NCBI GenBank assembly: GCA_030634425.1
Contig: DAOWAU010000003.1
Span: 1 to 27,579, forward strand
DNA length: 27,579 bases
Direction: 5' to 3'
From: Dehalococcoidia bacterium
GTDB taxonomy: Bacteria; Chloroflexota; Dehalococcoidia; Dehalococcoidales; E44-bin46
Shown here: positions 13,690-24,575 of the stretch, one piece after another
How positions within the stretch are numbered: position 1 is the first letter of the stretch
How the letters are laid out: each line of letters starts with the position of its first letter
Made by a program: the position numbers and the translations under genes
The notes under the pieces: generated by a model
The model's database searches: none
What the model saw: the letters and a program-made list of their open reading frames with translations, nothing else
Told to the model about the DNA's origin: nothing

Positions 13690-16600
13690 ATGGTGCTTAC
13701 GTTACCGCATGCTGTAAAAGGGATGCCCCTCGTTCCCAGAAAATCTTATGCCAAGTTACCCCAGATACTAGACGTCCCCAATCTGATTGAGGTTCAATTA
13801 GAATCATTCCGCTGGTTTCAAGAGAAGGGGCTAAAGCAACTGCTGAATGAGGTATCCCCCATCAAAGACTTCACTGAGAAGAGGTTGGAGCTTAGCTTTA
13901 TAAACTACGAGTTTCGTGACCCCCGTTACTCCGAGCAAGAGTGCCGCCAACGGGACTTGACTTACTCGGTTCCCCTTTATGTCAACACCAAGCTGCTGGT
14001 TAAAGCAACCGGGGAAATCAAAGAACAAGACCTGTTTTTCAGCAACATCCCCATGATGACGGCTAAAGGCACCTTTATTACCAGCGGAGCGGAACGGGTG
14101 GTAGTAAGCCAGTTACTTCGTTCCCCTGGCGTCTATTTCACCACTGAAGAAGACGCCACCAGTGGTCGTCTCCTGTGCCGCGCTAAGCTAATTCCTACCC
14201 GTGGAGCCTGGCTGGAGTTTGAGACCAGCAACCGGGATATACTCTCAGCCAAGATAGATGGTAAACGGAAGATTCCTATTACTACAGTTCTGCGTGCCAT
14301 CGGTTATGGGAGTGATGAGAAATTACTTAGCCTATTTGCTGAAGAGGATAACTCTGAGGAACATCAATTTATCAAGTCAACTATAGAGCGTGACCCCTTA
14401 GTCAAGGACCAGAACGATGCCTTGCTCGCTATCTATAAAAGGTTACGCCCCGGCGACCCTCTCACCATTGAGAATGCCCGAAAACTAATAAAGAACCTAT
14501 TCTTTGACCCTCAACGTTATGACATGGGCGACGTAGGTCGTTATAAGCTCAACAAGCGATTAGGGCTTGACCCTGCCAAGGAGAATCGGGCTCTAAGTAA
14601 GGAAGATATTGTAGAGATAGTCAGGCACATTATCATGATTAATAATGGCACTGACACCCGTGACGACATTGACCACCTGGGGAATCGGCGAGTATGCACT
14701 GTTGGTGAGCTAATGCAAAATCAGTTTCGCATCGGTTTATTGCGCTTGGAGCGAGTAGTTAGGGAGCGCATGAGCATTATCAGCACTGAGGCAGTCACCC
14801 CCAGTGCCCTGGTCAACATTCGCCCCATAGCGGCGGCTATCAGAGAGTTCTTCGGCAGCTCACAGCTATCACAATTTATGGATCAAACCAACCCATTGGC
14901 CGAGCTAACCCATAAGCGACGCTTATCAGCAATAGGACCGGGAGGGTTATCCCGGGAACGCGCTGGCTTTGAGGTTCGCGATGTCCACTTCTCCCACTAT
15001 GGTAGAATCTGCCCCATTGAGACCCCAGAGGGACCTAATATCGGTCTCATCGGCTCTCTAGCCACCTATAGCCGGATTAATCAGTACGGTTTTATTGAGA
15101 CCCCGTACCGTAAGGTTATCGCCGAGGTAAATAACGACTACGATGGGCTGCTGGGCAAGACGGTCAGAGAGACAGTGTCAAATAACAAGGGTAAGGCTAT
15201 AGCGAAAGCAGGCACTACTGTTACCCCGGCCCTTGCCACCAAGCTATCTCGCCTATCATCCAGAAAGATAAAGGTGGTGCCCTTTGTCTCCGATGAGATA
15301 GTCTACCTGACCGCTGAGCAAGAGGATGAATACACCATTGCCCAAGCCAACTCCAAACTTAACCAGAATAACCAATTTGTCGATGACAAGGTTGAGACAA
15401 GGCTAGCTGAGCGCTACCTAGTGGTAGCACCCGAGGATGTTGAGTTTATGGATGTGTCACCCAAGCAGATAGTCAGTGTGGCTACAGCACTAATACCCTT
15501 CCTGGAACATAACGACGCGAATCGTGCCCTGATGGGCTCTAATATGCAGCGGCAAGCAGTGCCTTTGCTCCGCCCTGAAGCGCCTTTGGTAGCTACCGGC
15601 ATGGAGGCAGAAGCCGCCAGGTACAGCGGGCAGGTGCTCCTAGCCCAAAATGCTGGAGTGGTAACCTCAGCTACCAACTCACAGGTTGTGGTTACTAAAG
15701 ACAATGGCGATGAGGATGTATACCCCTTGATGAAGTTTGTGCGCACTAATCAGGGGACCTGCATCAACCAGCGGCCGGTGGTAGAGAAAGGTGACCGAGT
15801 AGAGCTGGGACATATCATAGCTGATAGTTCAGCTACTGAACAGGGAGAGCTGGCTCTAGGCCAGAATGTGACCTGCGCTTTTATGAGTTGGGAAGGGTAT
15901 AACTTCGAGGATGCTATCATCATTAGTAGCCGCCTCGTTGAGAAGGATAAGTTTACCTCCATTCACATTTCAAAGCACGAGCTAGAAGCACGGGATACCA
16001 AGTTAGGACCTGAAGAAATTACCAGAGACATACCTAATGTGGGAGAGGAAAGTTTACGCGAGCTTGATGAGACCGGCATTATTCGGATCGGTGCTGAAGT
16101 AGGCCCAGGTGATATTCTGGTAGGTAAAATCACCCCCAAGGGGGAAACTGAGCTATCAGCTGAGGAAAAGCTTTTGCGGGCTATCTTTGGCGAGAAAGCT
16201 CGAGAGGTGAAGGATACCTCCCTGCGGATGCCTCATGGTGAGTGGGGTAAGGTAATTAATGTCAAGGTCTTCTCCACTGATAACAGTGACGACCTACCCG
16301 CTGGGGTTAATCAATGGGTGCAGGTGTGGGTTGCCCAGAAACGAAAGGTTTCCGTAGGGGACAAGCTGGCGGGGCGGCACGGTAATAAAGGGGTCATTTC
16401 CCTTATAGCACCCGCCGAGGATATGCCTTTCCTGCCTGACGGCACACCAGTAGATGTTATTCTTAATCCCATAGGTGTCCCATCACGTATGAATATTGGT
16501 CAAGTTCTGGAAACCCACCTAGGCTGGGCTGCCCAGACGCTGGGCATCAAGGTGCTTACTCCAGTCTTTGATGGTGCCGATGATACTGCTATCGAGGACG

Positions 16601-17406
16601 CTCTAGCTAGAGCCTGGCTAGCTCAAAAAGCCGGGGCAATTAATCTTGACCCCAGCAATGAAAACCACGGCATACAATTAGAGGTGGCTAAGGCGTGGGT
16701 CGCCAGCCATGGCTACGACGCAGACAAGGTATTCAGTGATACCCACTCTGGGGAGGCAAAGGAGGTTTGCCTGCGTCTATGGCTTGAAGAGTTAGGCATA
16801 GCTAGCCGAGACCTCAACCAGAAAGAGCTGAAGCAAGCCGTAGACAAGGTGAGTGCCGAAAAGAAGCTCCTACCTCCTATTCTGGGTAAGTCTATCCTCC
16901 GCGATGGGCGCAGTGGTGAGCCATTTGACCATCCAGTAACGGTGGGGAATATCTATATAATGAAGCTAAACCACCTGGTTGAGGATAAAGTTCATGCCCG
17001 CTCTACCGGACCGTACTCATTGATTAGCCAACAGCCCCTGGGGGGCAAGGCTCAATTCGGCGGGCAACGCTTTGGTGAAATGGAGGTATGGGCATTAGAA
17101 GCCTATGGCGCCGCCCACAACCTTCAAGAAGTTCTGACCATCAAGTCGGACGATGTAAGCGGTCGAGCTAAAACCTATGAAGCCATAATTAAGAATGAAG
17201 ATATTCTCCAACCCGGTGTACCTGAATCGTTTAAGGTCCTGATTATGGAGCTGCGAAGTTTAGGGCTTGCTGTTGAAGTGATCAGTGAAGAAGAAAAGGT
17301 AAGCCCCGGCGAGGAAATTGAAGAAGCCCCCGAACCAGAGGCAGCGCTTGAGGTCGCTCAGGACTCAACTTTGAAAGAGGTGGAAGAAGCGAATGCTGGA
17401 AGTTAA
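13690..17406 (+). CDS. rpoB: RNA polymerase beta subunit
   Basis: The 1238-aa beta subunit of bacterial RNA polymerase. Recognisable: the N-terminal [29 protein letters not shown], the rifampicin pocket (~387-430: [42 protein letters not shown], with wild-type Ser/His/Asp at the resistance positions), the [17 protein letters not shown] region, the [22 protein letters not shown] active-site lysine region, and the C-terminal [25 protein letters not shown] clamp. The last ~40 residues are an acidic tail ([21 protein letters not shown]). Start: AAGGAG sits 11 bases upstream. It overlaps rpoC by 14 bases. No rplJ/rplL precedes it. The rpoB mRNA has its own promoter. Confidence 0.98.
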   Translation: MVLTLPHAVKGMPLVPRKSYAKLPQILDVPNLIEVQLESFRWFQEKGLKQLLNEVSPIKDFTEKRLELSFINYEFRDPRYSEQECRQRDLTYSVPLYVNTKLLVKATGEIKEQDLFFSNIPMMTAKGTFITSGAERVVVSQLLRSPGVYFTTEEDATSGRLLCRAKLIPTRGAWLEFETSNRDILSAKIDGKRKIPITTVLRAIGYGSDEKLLSLFAEEDNSEEHQFIKSTIERDPLVKDQNDALLAIYKRLRPGDPLTIENARKLIKNLFFDPQRYDMGDVGRYKLNKRLGLDPAKENRALSKEDIVEIVRHIIMINNGTDTRDDIDHLGNRRVCTVGELMQNQFRIGLLRLERVVRERMSIISTEAVTPSALVNIRPIAAAIREFFGSSQLSQFMDQTNPLAELTHKRRLSAIGPGGLSRERAGFEVRDVHFSHYGRICPIETPEGPNIGLIGSLATYSRINQYGFIETPYRKVIAEVNNDYDGLLGKTVRETVSNNKGKAIAKAGTTVTPALATKLSRLSSRKIKVVPFVSDEIVYLTAEQEDEYTIAQANSKLNQNNQFVDDKVETRLAERYLVVAPEDVEFMDVSPKQIVSVATALIPFLEHNDANRALMGSNMQRQAVPLLRPEAPLVATGMEAEAARYSGQVLLAQNAGVVTSATNSQVVVTKDNGDEDVYPLMKFVRTNQGTCINQRPVVEKGDRVELGHIIADSSATEQGELALGQNVTCAFMSWEGYNFEDAIIISSRLVEKDKFTSIHISKHELEARDTKLGPEEITRDIPNVGEESLRELDETGIIRIGAEVGPGDILVGKITPKGETELSAEEKLLRAIFGEKAREVKDTSLRMPHGEWGKVINVKVFSTDNSDDLPAGVNQWVQVWVAQKRKVSVGDKLAGRHGNKGVISLIAPAEDMPFLPDGTPVDVILNPIGVPSRMNIGQVLETHLGWAAQTLGIKVLTPVFDGADDTAIEDALARAWLAQKAGAINLDPSNENHGIQLEVAKAWVASHGYDADKVFSDTHSGEAKEVCLRLWLEELGIASRDLNQKELKQAVDKVSAEKKLLPPILGKSILRDGRSGEPFDHPVTVGNIYIMKLNHLVEDKVHARSTGPYSLISQQPLGGKAQFGGQRFGEMEVWALEAYGAAHNLQEVLTIKSDDVSGRAKTYEAIIKNEDILQPGVPESFKVLIMELRSLGLAVEVISEEEKVSPGEEIEEAPEPEAALEVAQDSTLKEVEEANAGS

Positions 17407-20400
17407 TGATTTTGATGCTGTTCGTGTTTCCCTGGCTTCGCCGGAGCAGATTAGGAGCTGGTCCTACGGAGAGGTAACTAAACCAGAGACTATTAATTAT
17501 CGCACCCTGAAGCCAGAAAGGGACGGGCTCTTCTGCGAGAGAATCTTTGGCCCAACTAAAGACTACGAATGTGCTTGTGGCAAGTATAGAAAGATACGCT
17601 ATAAGGGAGTTGTTTGTGATAAGTGTGGCGTTGAGATAGCGCGGGCTAAAGTGCGTCGGGAACGGATGGGGCATATTGAACTGGCATGCCCGGTAAGTCA
17701 TATCTGGTTCGCCAGAGGAATACCCAGCCGACTGGGACTATTACTTGACCTGTCACCACGGAGTCTGGAACGCGTCCTCTATTTCTCCCACTATATCATC
17801 ATCTCCATAGATGAAGAGGCACGCCAGGAGGCAATTAAACAAGTCCAAGAGAGCGGCTTTCAGCAAATAGCTGAGCGACAGGACCTGGTGGACGCCAAAA
17901 TCAAGGAGATGAAACAGGAAAAAGCAACAGAAGAGGAAATAAACCAGTTTCGGCAAAAGTGGGCTGAGGAAAAGGCACAGTTTGAAGAGCAAGTCTCCAA
18001 CGATGCGGACCAGATAAAAGACCTCCGCAAGCATGCCCTGCTCACTGAGATCCGCTATGAGGAGCTCAACCAGAAATTCAGCCAAGTTTTTGAGGCTGGG
18101 ATAGGAGCTGAGGCTATCCTCCAAATCCTTAAAAACATCGACCTTGATGAAGTGCGCAGTGCCTTGCTCAAGGAAGTCTGTGCCACTTCAAGTCAACGCC
18201 GCAAGAAGGCAAGCAAGCAGCTACAGATAGTGGAGGTCTTTCGTCGCAGTGGCAATAAACCAGAGTGGATGATTCTAACTGTGCTGCCTGTGTTACCCCC
18301 TGACCTGCGACCTATGGTTCAGCTAGATGGTGGTAGATTTGCTACCAGTGACCTCAATGACCTATATCGACGGGTGATTAACCGCAATAACCGACTGCGC
18401 CACCTGCTGGAAATAGGGGCACCAGAGGTTATCGTCCGCAACGAGAAGCGGATGCTTCAGGAAGCAGTTGATTCTCTTATTGATAATGAGAAAAGAGGAC
18501 GAGCTATAGCCGCCACTGGTAATCACAAATTGAAGTCACTCTCAGATATGCTCCGGGGTAAACAGGGACGCTTTCGTCAGAATCTACTAGGCAAACGGGT
18601 TGACTACAGTGGACGCTCGGTTATTGTTGTTGGCCCTGAACTCAAGCTCCACCAATGCGGTTTACCCAGACGCATGGCTCTGGAGTTATTTAAACCCTTC
18701 ATTGTCCGCCGATTAATGGAGCAAGGCCTAGCCTACAGTGATAAGAGCGCCCGCCGGCTGGCGGCCAGAGCCAAACCGGAGGTATACGATATACTAGAGG
18801 AAGTGGTCAAGGAACGGCCAGTATTGCTTAATCGAGCCCCTACCCTGCACCGACTTAGCATTCAGGCTTTTGAACCAGTACTCATCGATGGTAGCGCCAT
18901 CCAGCTCCATCCTCTAGTATGTTCTGCTTTCAATGCCGACTTTGACGGTGACCAGATGGCAGTACATATCCCTCTATCCAAGACAGCGGTCAAAGAGGCT
19001 AGGGGGAGGATGCTCAGCATTCACAATATGCTGCTACCTAGCCGTGGTGAGCCAGTAATAACCCCAACTCTAGATATGGTTCTCGGTTGCTACTACTTGA
19101 CTACCATTATACCTGGAGCCAAGGGGGAAGGCACAGTCTTCGGCAGTTTTGAGAAGGCAAGGCTTGCCTATGAAGTTGGCGCTATCGACCTCAGGGTTGA
19201 GATTGAGGTCAGGGACCAAGAAAATGGCGGGGAGAGGATTAAGACCAGTGCTGGTCGCATCATCTTCAACGAGATTCTGCCCCCAGAGAGGGGCTTCTAC
19301 AACAAAGTAATAGATAAATCAAGCTTAAAGCAAGTAGTAACGGACTGCTATCAGCTACTGAGTCATGAAGATATGGCAGTGTTACTGGACAACATCAAAC
19401 AGCTGGGCTTCCATTACGCTACCAAATCAGGGGCTACCATTGCTATCAGTGAGATTAAGGTCCCTGATAGCAAACCCAAGATAATAGAGGAGGCAGAGGA
19501 AAGGGCTGCCATTATTGAAAACCAATATCATCACGGCCTAATCACGGAGGACGAAAGGTATAGTGAGGTTATAGGAGTGTGGACGGATACTACCGAGAAG
19601 ATTGCTGACGCCATTTCTAAGTCGCTTGACCGCTATGGTGATATTTACATGATGGCAACCTCAGGGGCAAAGGGTAACATTTCTCAGATCAGACAGATGG
19701 CCGGTATCAGGGGTCTAATGACTAATCCCTCAGGCAAGATAATCGACTTCCCCATCAAGTCAAGCCTTCGTGAGGGGCACAGTGTTATGGAATACTTTAT
19801 CTCCACCCATGGTGCTCGCAAAGGATTAGCCGATACTGCCCTGAGAACCTCGGAGAGTGGTTACCTCACCAGACGCCTCATTGATGTTGCCCAGGATGTT
19901 ATTGTCCACCAAGAGGACTGTGGTACCACTGAAGGCATATGGATATCTGAACCAGAAAAAGGGGAGTTACTACCCTCATTTGCCGAGCGAATAACCGGAC
20001 GATTAGCAGCTAGCAAAGTGATTGACCCCAACAATGGAGAAATCATTGTCGACCATAATGAGGAAATTGATGAGGAAAAGGTGACTAAAATCATCGCTGC
20101 TGGGTTAACCAAGGTTCATGTCAGGTCTCCTCTTACCTGCCAATCCAGACAGGGTGCTTGCCAGCAATGCTACGGCAGAGACCTCTCTCGTGGGCATCTA
20201 GTCGAAATCAATACAGCAGTAGGTATAATTGCTGCCCAGAGTATCGGCGAGCCAGGTACTCAGCTAACTTTGCGCACCTTCCACACTGGCGGGGTGGCAG
20301 GACTTGATATCACCAGCGGTCTGCCCAGGGTAGAGGAACTCTTTGAGGCCAGACCACCCAAGGCTCCAGCCATCGTCTCAGAAATAGAGGGGGTGGCTGA

Positions 20401-21421
20401 GGTGATTAAGGGTGAAGAGGGGAAAAAGATCAAAATTACTAGCTCTGATGTATTCCGCGATGAATATTCACTACCCCCTGGCTGGCAAGTTATGGTGGAC
20501 GATGGCCAATGGGTAGATATAGGAGCAGTATTAGCCGAACAACCCGGTGAAGCCAAACCAAAAAAGAAGTCAAAGGCCCTAACCGCTAAAACTAAACCTA
20601 TCCTAGCTCGCGTCGCTGGTGAGATAATTATTGAAGACAGGCAGTTGGTCATCAAGTATGAGGAGAAAGAGGCACGGGAGTATGTTGTTCCCGCTGCCAC
20701 CCATATTCGTGTTCAAAGTGAAGAGAAAGTAGAGGCGGGGCAACAACTTACCGATGGCTCGGTCAACCCCCAGGATATGCTGCATATCCGGGGTAAGGAG
20801 GCAGTCCAGCGATACCTAGTGGATGAGGTACAAAAGGTTTACCGCTCCCAAGGGGTGAACATAAATGATAAGCATATCGAAGTTATCGCCCACCAGATGC
20901 TAACCAAGGTTTGTATTGATTCCTCGGGTGATACCGAGCTGGTGCCCGGAGAGCTGGTAAGCAGGTTCCACTATGAAGACGTTAATGCCAAGGTGCTGGC
21001 CGAGGGTGGTGAGCCAGCTACCGCCCATGTTGTATTACTGGGTATCACCCGAGCCTCATTGAATACTGATAGCTGGCTAGCCGCCGCCTCCTTCCAAGAG
21101 ACTACCAGAGTGCTTACCGAGGCCGCTGTCTCTGGCAAGGTAGATAGACTGAGCGGGCTTAAAGAAAATGTAATTATTGGTAAGTTGATTCCAGCCCACT
21201 ATGAGGTTGCCGAGGAAGTGCCTGAGTTGCCCGTCGGTGAAGAAGGCGAAGCCGGTGAAGCAGAGCTGCCAGTGGGTGAAGAGGCTGAAGCCAAGGCCAG
21301 CGAGGCAGAGCTGCCAACCGGTGAAGCAGAACCGCCAGCGGCTGAAGAGGAGGCACCAGCAGGCGAAGAAGAGTCACCGGCTGGTGAGGAAAAGAAAGAC
21401 GAAGAAAGTCAGGCTAGCTAA
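17393..21421 (+). CDS. rpoC: RNA polymerase beta' subunit with a repetitive acidic C-terminal tail
   Basis: The 1342-aa beta' subunit. Zinc-binding [20 protein letters not shown] near residue 60; [14 protein letters not shown]; the Mg-binding catalytic [12 protein letters not shown] near 514-525; the trigger-loop-region [23 protein letters not shown]; the second zinc site at [15 protein letters not shown]; and [22 protein letters not shown]. The residues from about 1270 to the end (bases ~21200-21418) form a Glu/Pro/Gly/Ala-rich repeat tail with units like ELPVGEE, ELPTGEA and PAGEEE. Such a tail is not part of the conserved core. The start codon lies inside the end of rpoB, so it is translationally coupled. 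A strong terminator follows. Confidence 0.98.
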   Translation: MLEVNDFDAVRVSLASPEQIRSWSYGEVTKPETINYRTLKPERDGLFCERIFGPTKDYECACGKYRKIRYKGVVCDKCGVEIARAKVRRERMGHIELACPVSHIWFARGIPSRLGLLLDLSPRSLERVLYFSHYIIISIDEEARQEAIKQVQESGFQQIAERQDLVDAKIKEMKQEKATEEEINQFRQKWAEEKAQFEEQVSNDADQIKDLRKHALLTEIRYEELNQKFSQVFEAGIGAEAILQILKNIDLDEVRSALLKEVCATSSQRRKKASKQLQIVEVFRRSGNKPEWMILTVLPVLPPDLRPMVQLDGGRFATSDLNDLYRRVINRNNRLRHLLEIGAPEVIVRNEKRMLQEAVDSLIDNEKRGRAIAATGNHKLKSLSDMLRGKQGRFRQNLLGKRVDYSGRSVIVVGPELKLHQCGLPRRMALELFKPFIVRRLMEQGLAYSDKSARRLAARAKPEVYDILEEVVKERPVLLNRAPTLHRLSIQAFEPVLIDGSAIQLHPLVCSAFNADFDGDQMAVHIPLSKTAVKEARGRMLSIHNMLLPSRGEPVITPTLDMVLGCYYLTTIIPGAKGEGTVFGSFEKARLAYEVGAIDLRVEIEVRDQENGGERIKTSAGRIIFNEILPPERGFYNKVIDKSSLKQVVTDCYQLLSHEDMAVLLDNIKQLGFHYATKSGATIAISEIKVPDSKPKIIEEAEERAAIIENQYHHGLITEDERYSEVIGVWTDTTEKIADAISKSLDRYGDIYMMATSGAKGNISQIRQMAGIRGLMTNPSGKIIDFPIKSSLREGHSVMEYFISTHGARKGLADTALRTSESGYLTRRLIDVAQDVIVHQEDCGTTEGIWISEPEKGELLPSFAERITGRLAASKVIDPNNGEIIVDHNEEIDEEKVTKIIAAGLTKVHVRSPLTCQSRQGACQQCYGRDLSRGHLVEINTAVGIIAAQSIGEPGTQLTLRTFHTGGVAGLDITSGLPRVEELFEARPPKAPAIVSEIEGVAEVIKGEEGKKIKITSSDVFRDEYSLPPGWQVMVDDGQWVDIGAVLAEQPGEAKPKKKSKALTAKTKPILARVAGEIIIEDRQLVIKYEEKEAREYVVPAATHIRVQSEEKVEAGQQLTDGSVNPQDMLHIRGKEAVQRYLVDEVQKVYRSQGVNINDKHIEVIAHQMLTKVCIDSSGDTELVPGELVSRFHYEDVNAKVLAEGGEPATAHVVLLGITRASLNTDSWLAAASFQETTRVLTEAAVSGKVDRLSGLKENVIIGKLIPAHYEVAEEVPELPVGEEGEAGEAELPVGEEAEAKASEAELPTGEAEPPAAEEEAPAGEEESPAGEEKKDEESQAS

Positions 21422-21459
21422 GCCTTTCACCATCACAATTCGATTAGCTTAATAATAGC

Positions 21460-21495
21460 GAGCCGCCCTGTTTGAAACAGGGCGGCTCTATTCTA
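21460..21495 (+). terminator. Strong rho-independent terminator after rpoC
   Basis: Perfect stem of at least 12 bp, GAGCCGCCCTGT / ACAGGGCGGCTC, closing a TTGAA-type loop (the 14-base arm extends almost to the centre), followed by a short T-rich TATTCTAT tract. It separates the rpoBC operon from ruvB. Confidence 0.88.
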
Positions 21496-21556
21496 TCGCC
21501 CACTTTGTCTATTCACACCCCCTACCCCCAGCAAAAGAGCCGACTAGGCCAAGATG

Positions 21557-21565
21557 TGATATAAT
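21557..21565 (+). promoter_or_regulatory. Extended -10 promoter of ruvB (TGATATAAT)
   Basis: TGA plus perfect TATAAT about 20 bases before the ribosome site of ruvB; no good -35 at the expected distance. Confidence 0.55.
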
Positions 21566-21583
21566 AAGGTGGTTATCAAGGGC

Positions 21584-21602
21584 AGGGGGTGAGGTCAAAA
21601 TA
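21584..21602 (+). promoter_or_regulatory. Shine-Dalgarno and non-canonical ATA start of ruvB
   Basis: AGGGGGTGA (21584-21592) differs from the ideal AGGAGGTGA at one base and ends 7 bases before ATA (21600-21602). ATA is followed by GATCGCATT (D-R-I), the usual RuvB N-terminus. No ATG, GTG or TTG occurs in this frame from the terminator to the internal ATG at 21825. Confidence 0.6.
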
Positions 21603-22634
21603 GATCGCATTACATCAGGTAAACGCAGCGCCGACGACGTATCACTTGATACCAACCTGAGACCCCGAAGCCTCGACGACTTCACCGGACAGGACAAGGT
21701 CAAGAGCAATCTGAACATAGCTATCACCGCTGCCAAAGGCAGGGGTGAGGCATTAGACCACATACTACTCTACGGTCCGCCCGGTCTGGGCAAAACTACC
21801 CTGGCTTATATCATAGCTGCTGAGATGGGGGTTAACATCAAGAATACCTCAGGCCCAGCCATAGAACGCACTGGAGACCTGGCAGCTATCTTAACCAACC
21901 TCCATAGTCACGATGCCCTCTTTATCGATGAAATCCACCGCCTCAATCGGGCAGTAGAAGAGGTATTATATCTGGCTATGGAGGATTTTGGTCTGGACGT
22001 TATTATCGGCAAGGGTCCCGGTGCCAAGAGCTTACGAATAAACCTGCCAAACTTTACCCTCATTGGTGCTACTACCCGCTTTGCCCTGCTCAGCCCACCC
22101 CTCCGAAACCGGTTTGGCGCTGTCTACCGCCTCGACTTCTATGACCAGGCATCTATCCAATCCATCATCAAACGCTCAGCCCGAATTCTCCAGATAAAAA
22201 CTGAAGCTGGAGGGCTAAAGGAGATAGCCCGTCGGGCTAGAGGCACGCCTCGAGTGGCTAACCGACTGCTCAAACGAGTGAGAGACTATGCCCAGGTGAT
22301 GGCAGACGGCATCGCTACCCAACCGGTGTCAGTCAAAGCACTAAATAAGCTGGAGGTAGACCACATAGGCCTGGATGAGATAGACCACAAGGTGCTACAT
22401 ACCATCATTGACAAGTTTAACGGTGGCCCGGTGGGACTGGATACCATTGCCGCCTCCATCAGCGAGGAAGCAGATACTATCATGGATGTCTATGAACCCT
22501 ATCTGCTACAACTGGGCTTTCTAGAGCGAACCCCTCGTGGTCGATTGGCCACCCCGCTGGCTTATCAACACCTGGGACTACCCTACAATAAAGGGAAACC
22601 CCCGCAGCCAACCCTGTGGCAAAATGAGCAGTAA
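21600..22634 (+). CDS. ruvB: Holliday junction branch-migration helicase RuvB
   Basis: The ATPase motor of the RuvAB complex that drives branch migration during recombination. Read from ATA 21600 it is 344 residues, the normal family length. Motifs: the N-terminal [36 protein letters not shown] (Walker A), LFIDEIHRL (Walker B), GATTRFALL (sensor 1) and PLRNRFG (arginine finger), then the C-terminal winged helix ([37 protein letters not shown]). Starting at the internal ATG 21825 would remove Walker A, so that start is wrong. The 5' end has no ordinary start codon (see findings). The last 11 bases overlap the nuclease gene. ruvA and ruvC are not adjacent. Confidence 0.95.
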   Translation: MDRITSGKRSADDVSLDTNLRPRSLDDFTGQDKVKSNLNIAITAAKGRGEALDHILLYGPPGLGKTTLAYIIAAEMGVNIKNTSGPAIERTGDLAAILTNLHSHDALFIDEIHRLNRAVEEVLYLAMEDFGLDVIIGKGPGAKSLRINLPNFTLIGATTRFALLSPPLRNRFGAVYRLDFYDQASIQSIIKRSARILQIKTEAGGLKEIARRARGTPRVANRLLKRVRDYAQVMADGIATQPVSVKALNKLEVDHIGLDEIDHKVLHTIIDKFNGGPVGLDTIAASISEEADTIMDVYEPYLLQLGFLERTPRGRLATPLAYQHLGLPYNKGKPPQPTLWQNEQ

Positions 22635-23121
22635 AAGGCGCTGGCTTCTATTTATTATCCTTCTTCTCCCCCTATATGGTTGCAGCTCACCACCAGAGAG
22701 CGCGATGGTTACCCAGGTCATTGATGGCGACACCATCATTATAGAAGGCGGCTACCATGTAAGATATATCGGCATTGATACCCCTGAGATTCACCCTAAA
22801 ACAGAAGCCTTCGGCATCGAAGCGCGGGAGGCTAATCGCAGGTTGGTAGAGGGTAAACAGGTTCGTTTAGAGCGAGATTTCTCTGAAAGGGATAGATATG
22901 GTCGGCTGCTGCGCTATGTCTATGTGGGTGATATATTTGTCAATGCTGAGCTGGTAAGGCAGGGGTTAGCCGAGGCCAAAGCCTATCCCCCCGATATTAA
23001 ATACCAAGACTATCTGGAGGAAATGGAAGCGGAGGTGAGAAATGAAGAAAGAGGTATGTGGGCAAAAGCGCCCACAACCTCTTCTTACTATATACCTTAC
23101 ACCCAAATTTATCTTCGTTAG
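22624..23121 (+). CDS. Thermonuclease-domain lipoprotein
   Basis: A 165-aa staphylococcal-nuclease-like (SNase) protein. The ATG at 22624 begins a lipoprotein signal peptide ([20 protein letters not shown], lipidated C20), so it is exported and anchored outside the membrane; an earlier frame start at 22537 would bury this signal. The SNase fold shows D34 and D36 (VIDGDT), R47, D52, T53, E55 (RYIGIDTPE) and R94 (RDRYGR), matching the metal/phosphate and catalytic residues D21, R35, D40, T41, E43, R87 of the Staphylococcus enzyme, so it should be active. It degrades DNA/RNA, probably for nutrient use. It overlaps ruvB by 11 bases; its end overlaps the convergent SIMPL gene (shared TTAG). Confidence 0.93.
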   Translation: MSSKRRWLLFIILLLPLYGCSSPPESAMVTQVIDGDTIIIEGGYHVRYIGIDTPEIHPKTEAFGIEAREANRRLVEGKQVRLERDFSERDRYGRLLRYVYVGDIFVNAELVRQGLAEAKAYPPDIKYQDYLEEMEAEVRNEERGMWAKAPTTSSYYIPYTQIYLR

Positions 23122-23900
23122 TCTAAGATAGCATAGGCTACCTGAACGGTAAGGCTAATCTCCATTTCCCCAGGGGTGATTGGCGTCTCTGGTGGCGCTG
23201 CTCCCGGCACAGGCATTGCTTCTTCTACCATAGCCCTTGGGTAAATAGGGGATGGCATATAAATGCTCTCCGAGATATAGGTTGGCTTGCCCAACCCGAC
23301 CCCACCTACCTTGGCCAGATGCTCTGCCTTAGCTTGGGCATCAGCCATTGCCTTCTGCCTCGCCTCTTCCTGATAGACTGAGGGGTCATCCACAGAAAAA
23401 GCTATGTTATCCACCCTGACGAGGTCTCCCCCAGCACCGACCACAGCGTCAATAATAGAACCAGCCTCCCCTATCTCTCTTATCTTGGCGGTTACCATAT
23501 TGGTTACTCTGTAGCCGAGGATAACCTCTTCGTCCTCCTCCCTATCCCACCTTGTTACCTTATGAATGCTGAAATACTGGGTTTGAATGTCCTTCTCAGC
23601 CACGCCATTATCCTTCAGCGCTGACATCACTCCATCCATAGCCTCAGCCGCCCCAGCCTGAGCCTCATCTACTGTCGCTTCCTGGGCTTCAATACCCAAT
23701 CTCAGGGTGGCGATATCTGGAACAGCGGTTACCTCACCTTCCCCACTGACCCAAATCCCCGACTGCTGACCACCCTCCAGGCTGACTTGCAGGGACGCGG
23801 GCACATCGCCCAATTCTACCCTAGTACAACTACAACCGGAGAAAAAAACTACTGGTATCACCAGCAACAGAGTTAAAGCCCATAACCACCGCTTCTTCAT
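23118..23900 (-). CDS. SIMPL-domain (DUF541) lipoprotein
   Basis: A 260-aa SIMPL/DUF541 protein. An N-terminal lipobox (VIPVVFFSGC, C23) predicts a membrane-anchored extracytoplasmic protein. The SIMPL core is seen from ~50: GIWVSGEGEVTAVPDIATLRLGIEAQEATVDEA, then MDGVMSALKDNGVAEKDIQTQYFSI, GYRVTNMVTAKIREIGEAGSIIDAVVGAGGD and ARQKAMADAQAKAEHLAKVGGVGLGKPTYISE. The function of the family is not established; some members form large oligomers. It is downstream of the I42 inhibitor gene, with AGGAGGTTAAC before the ATG. Last residues end in a VQVAYAILD strand. Confidence 0.93.
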   Translation of the reverse strand: MKKRWLWALTLLLVIPVVFFSGCSCTRVELGDVPASLQVSLEGGQQSGIWVSGEGEVTAVPDIATLRLGIEAQEATVDEAQAGAAEAMDGVMSALKDNGVAEKDIQTQYFSIHKVTRWDREEDEEVILGYRVTNMVTAKIREIGEAGSIIDAVVGAGGDLVRVDNIAFSVDDPSVYQEEARQKAMADAQAKAEHLAKVGGVGLGKPTYISESIYMPSPIYPRAMVEEAMPVPGAAPPETPITPGEMEISLTVQVAYAILD

Positions 23901-23960
23901 TTGTTAACCTCCTATTAAAACTTCCCCTTCACTAAAATTACTCAGGTTGATTAATCTATC

Positions 23961-24389
23961 TTATTTAACCACTACAGTCAAGTTAAATGTCCAAGTCCCC
24001 TTCTCACCGCCCTCCCAAGGTCGGCTATACTCCATAGATACCGTGGCCTCGCCCTTCTTCAGCGCCTTAAGGGTCCATACTTCCTCTCCGGCAGCTCCCA
24101 AAAGCCCTTTTTCTCCGGGGGAAATGAATTCGTGGCCTGTCTGCTGTAACAGCGTCTGGTCGCCGATTTGTGCCTGCTCTGACCAGCTAAAGCCTGTGGT
24201 CGGGTTGGAGCACAAGGTTACGGTAAACGAATCACCCGCAGCCACTTCCACTGCCCTGCTGATATGATTTTGCTCATAAAAGTCATCACAGGAGACCTCA
24301 AGTGATGCCAGCCTAGAGGCGGGAGAACAAGCCAAGAGGGAGAGGGAGAGGGCAACCATGACACACATCGGGATTAGCCTTGATTTCAT
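23961..24389 (-). CDS. Chagasin-type (I42) protease inhibitor lipoprotein
   Basis: A 142-aa protein with a lipoprotein signal (SLSLLAC, C21), so exported. It shows the chagasin-family loops: NPTTGFSW (62-69, loop BC), a central GEKGLLGAAGEEVWTLKA (loop DE region) and SRPWE (123-127, loop FG), which insert into the active site of papain-like cysteine proteases. It would inhibit such proteases at the cell surface; the target is unknown. It is 60 bases upstream of the SIMPL gene on the same strand. GGAGGTTG precedes the ATG. Confidence 0.9.
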   Translation of the reverse strand: MKSRLIPMCVMVALSLSLLACSPASRLASLEVSCDDFYEQNHISRAVEVAAGDSFTVTLCSNPTTGFSWSEQAQIGDQTLLQQTGHEFISPGEKGLLGAAGEEVWTLKALKKGEATVSMEYSRPWEGGEKGTWTFNLTVVVK

Positions 24390-24421
24390 TCAACCTCCTA
24401 CTCAAAAATTTTCGTACTATA

Positions 24422-24430
24422 ATTATAACA
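24422..24430 (-). promoter_or_regulatory. Extended -10 promoter (TGTTATAAT) for the I42-SIMPL pair
   Basis: Minus strand TGT (24430-24428) and perfect TATAAT (24427-24422), about 33 bases before the I42 start codon; no clear -35. Confidence 0.5.
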
Positions 24431-24529
24431 GAAAAAGCCGCCATTTTGTTATAGCAAACCGAGGCGACTTAGTAAATCTCCCGAGAGAGCCTAACCAACA
24501 CCCTTGAATATGTCCTCAATAAATGAATG

Positions 24530-24562
24530 TGTTACAATAATTCTAGGAGCGAAGCTTCGCTC
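24530..24562 (+). promoter_or_regulatory. Promoter with 16-bp perfect palindrome before the RimI-type gene
   Basis: TGTTACAAT (extended -10, one mismatch) at 24530-24538, then the perfect palindrome GAGCGAAGCTTCGCTC at 24547-24562, at the expected transcription start. The ribosome site AGGAG (24563-24567) follows directly. Could be an operator or a 5' hairpin that hides the ribosome site. Confidence 0.5.
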
Positions 24563-24575
24563 AGGAGATAGAGAC

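Noticed and set aside
17282..17701. 139-codon minus-strand frame across the rpoB-rpoC junction
   Set aside because: Antisense to conserved residues of both subunits; no support.
21174..21377. Leu/Arg/Pro-rich minus-strand frame and a plus shadow over the rpoC tail
   Set aside because: They arise from the Glu/Pro-rich repeat codons of rpoC read in other frames.
22537..22623. Upstream start for the nuclease gene inside ruvB
   Set aside because: It would place ~29 residues before the lipoprotein signal peptide and hide the lipobox.
21825..22634. RuvB beginning at ATG 21825
   Set aside because: This omits GPPGLGKT (Walker A) and the N-terminal [12 protein letters not shown] region; the frame continues upstream without stop.
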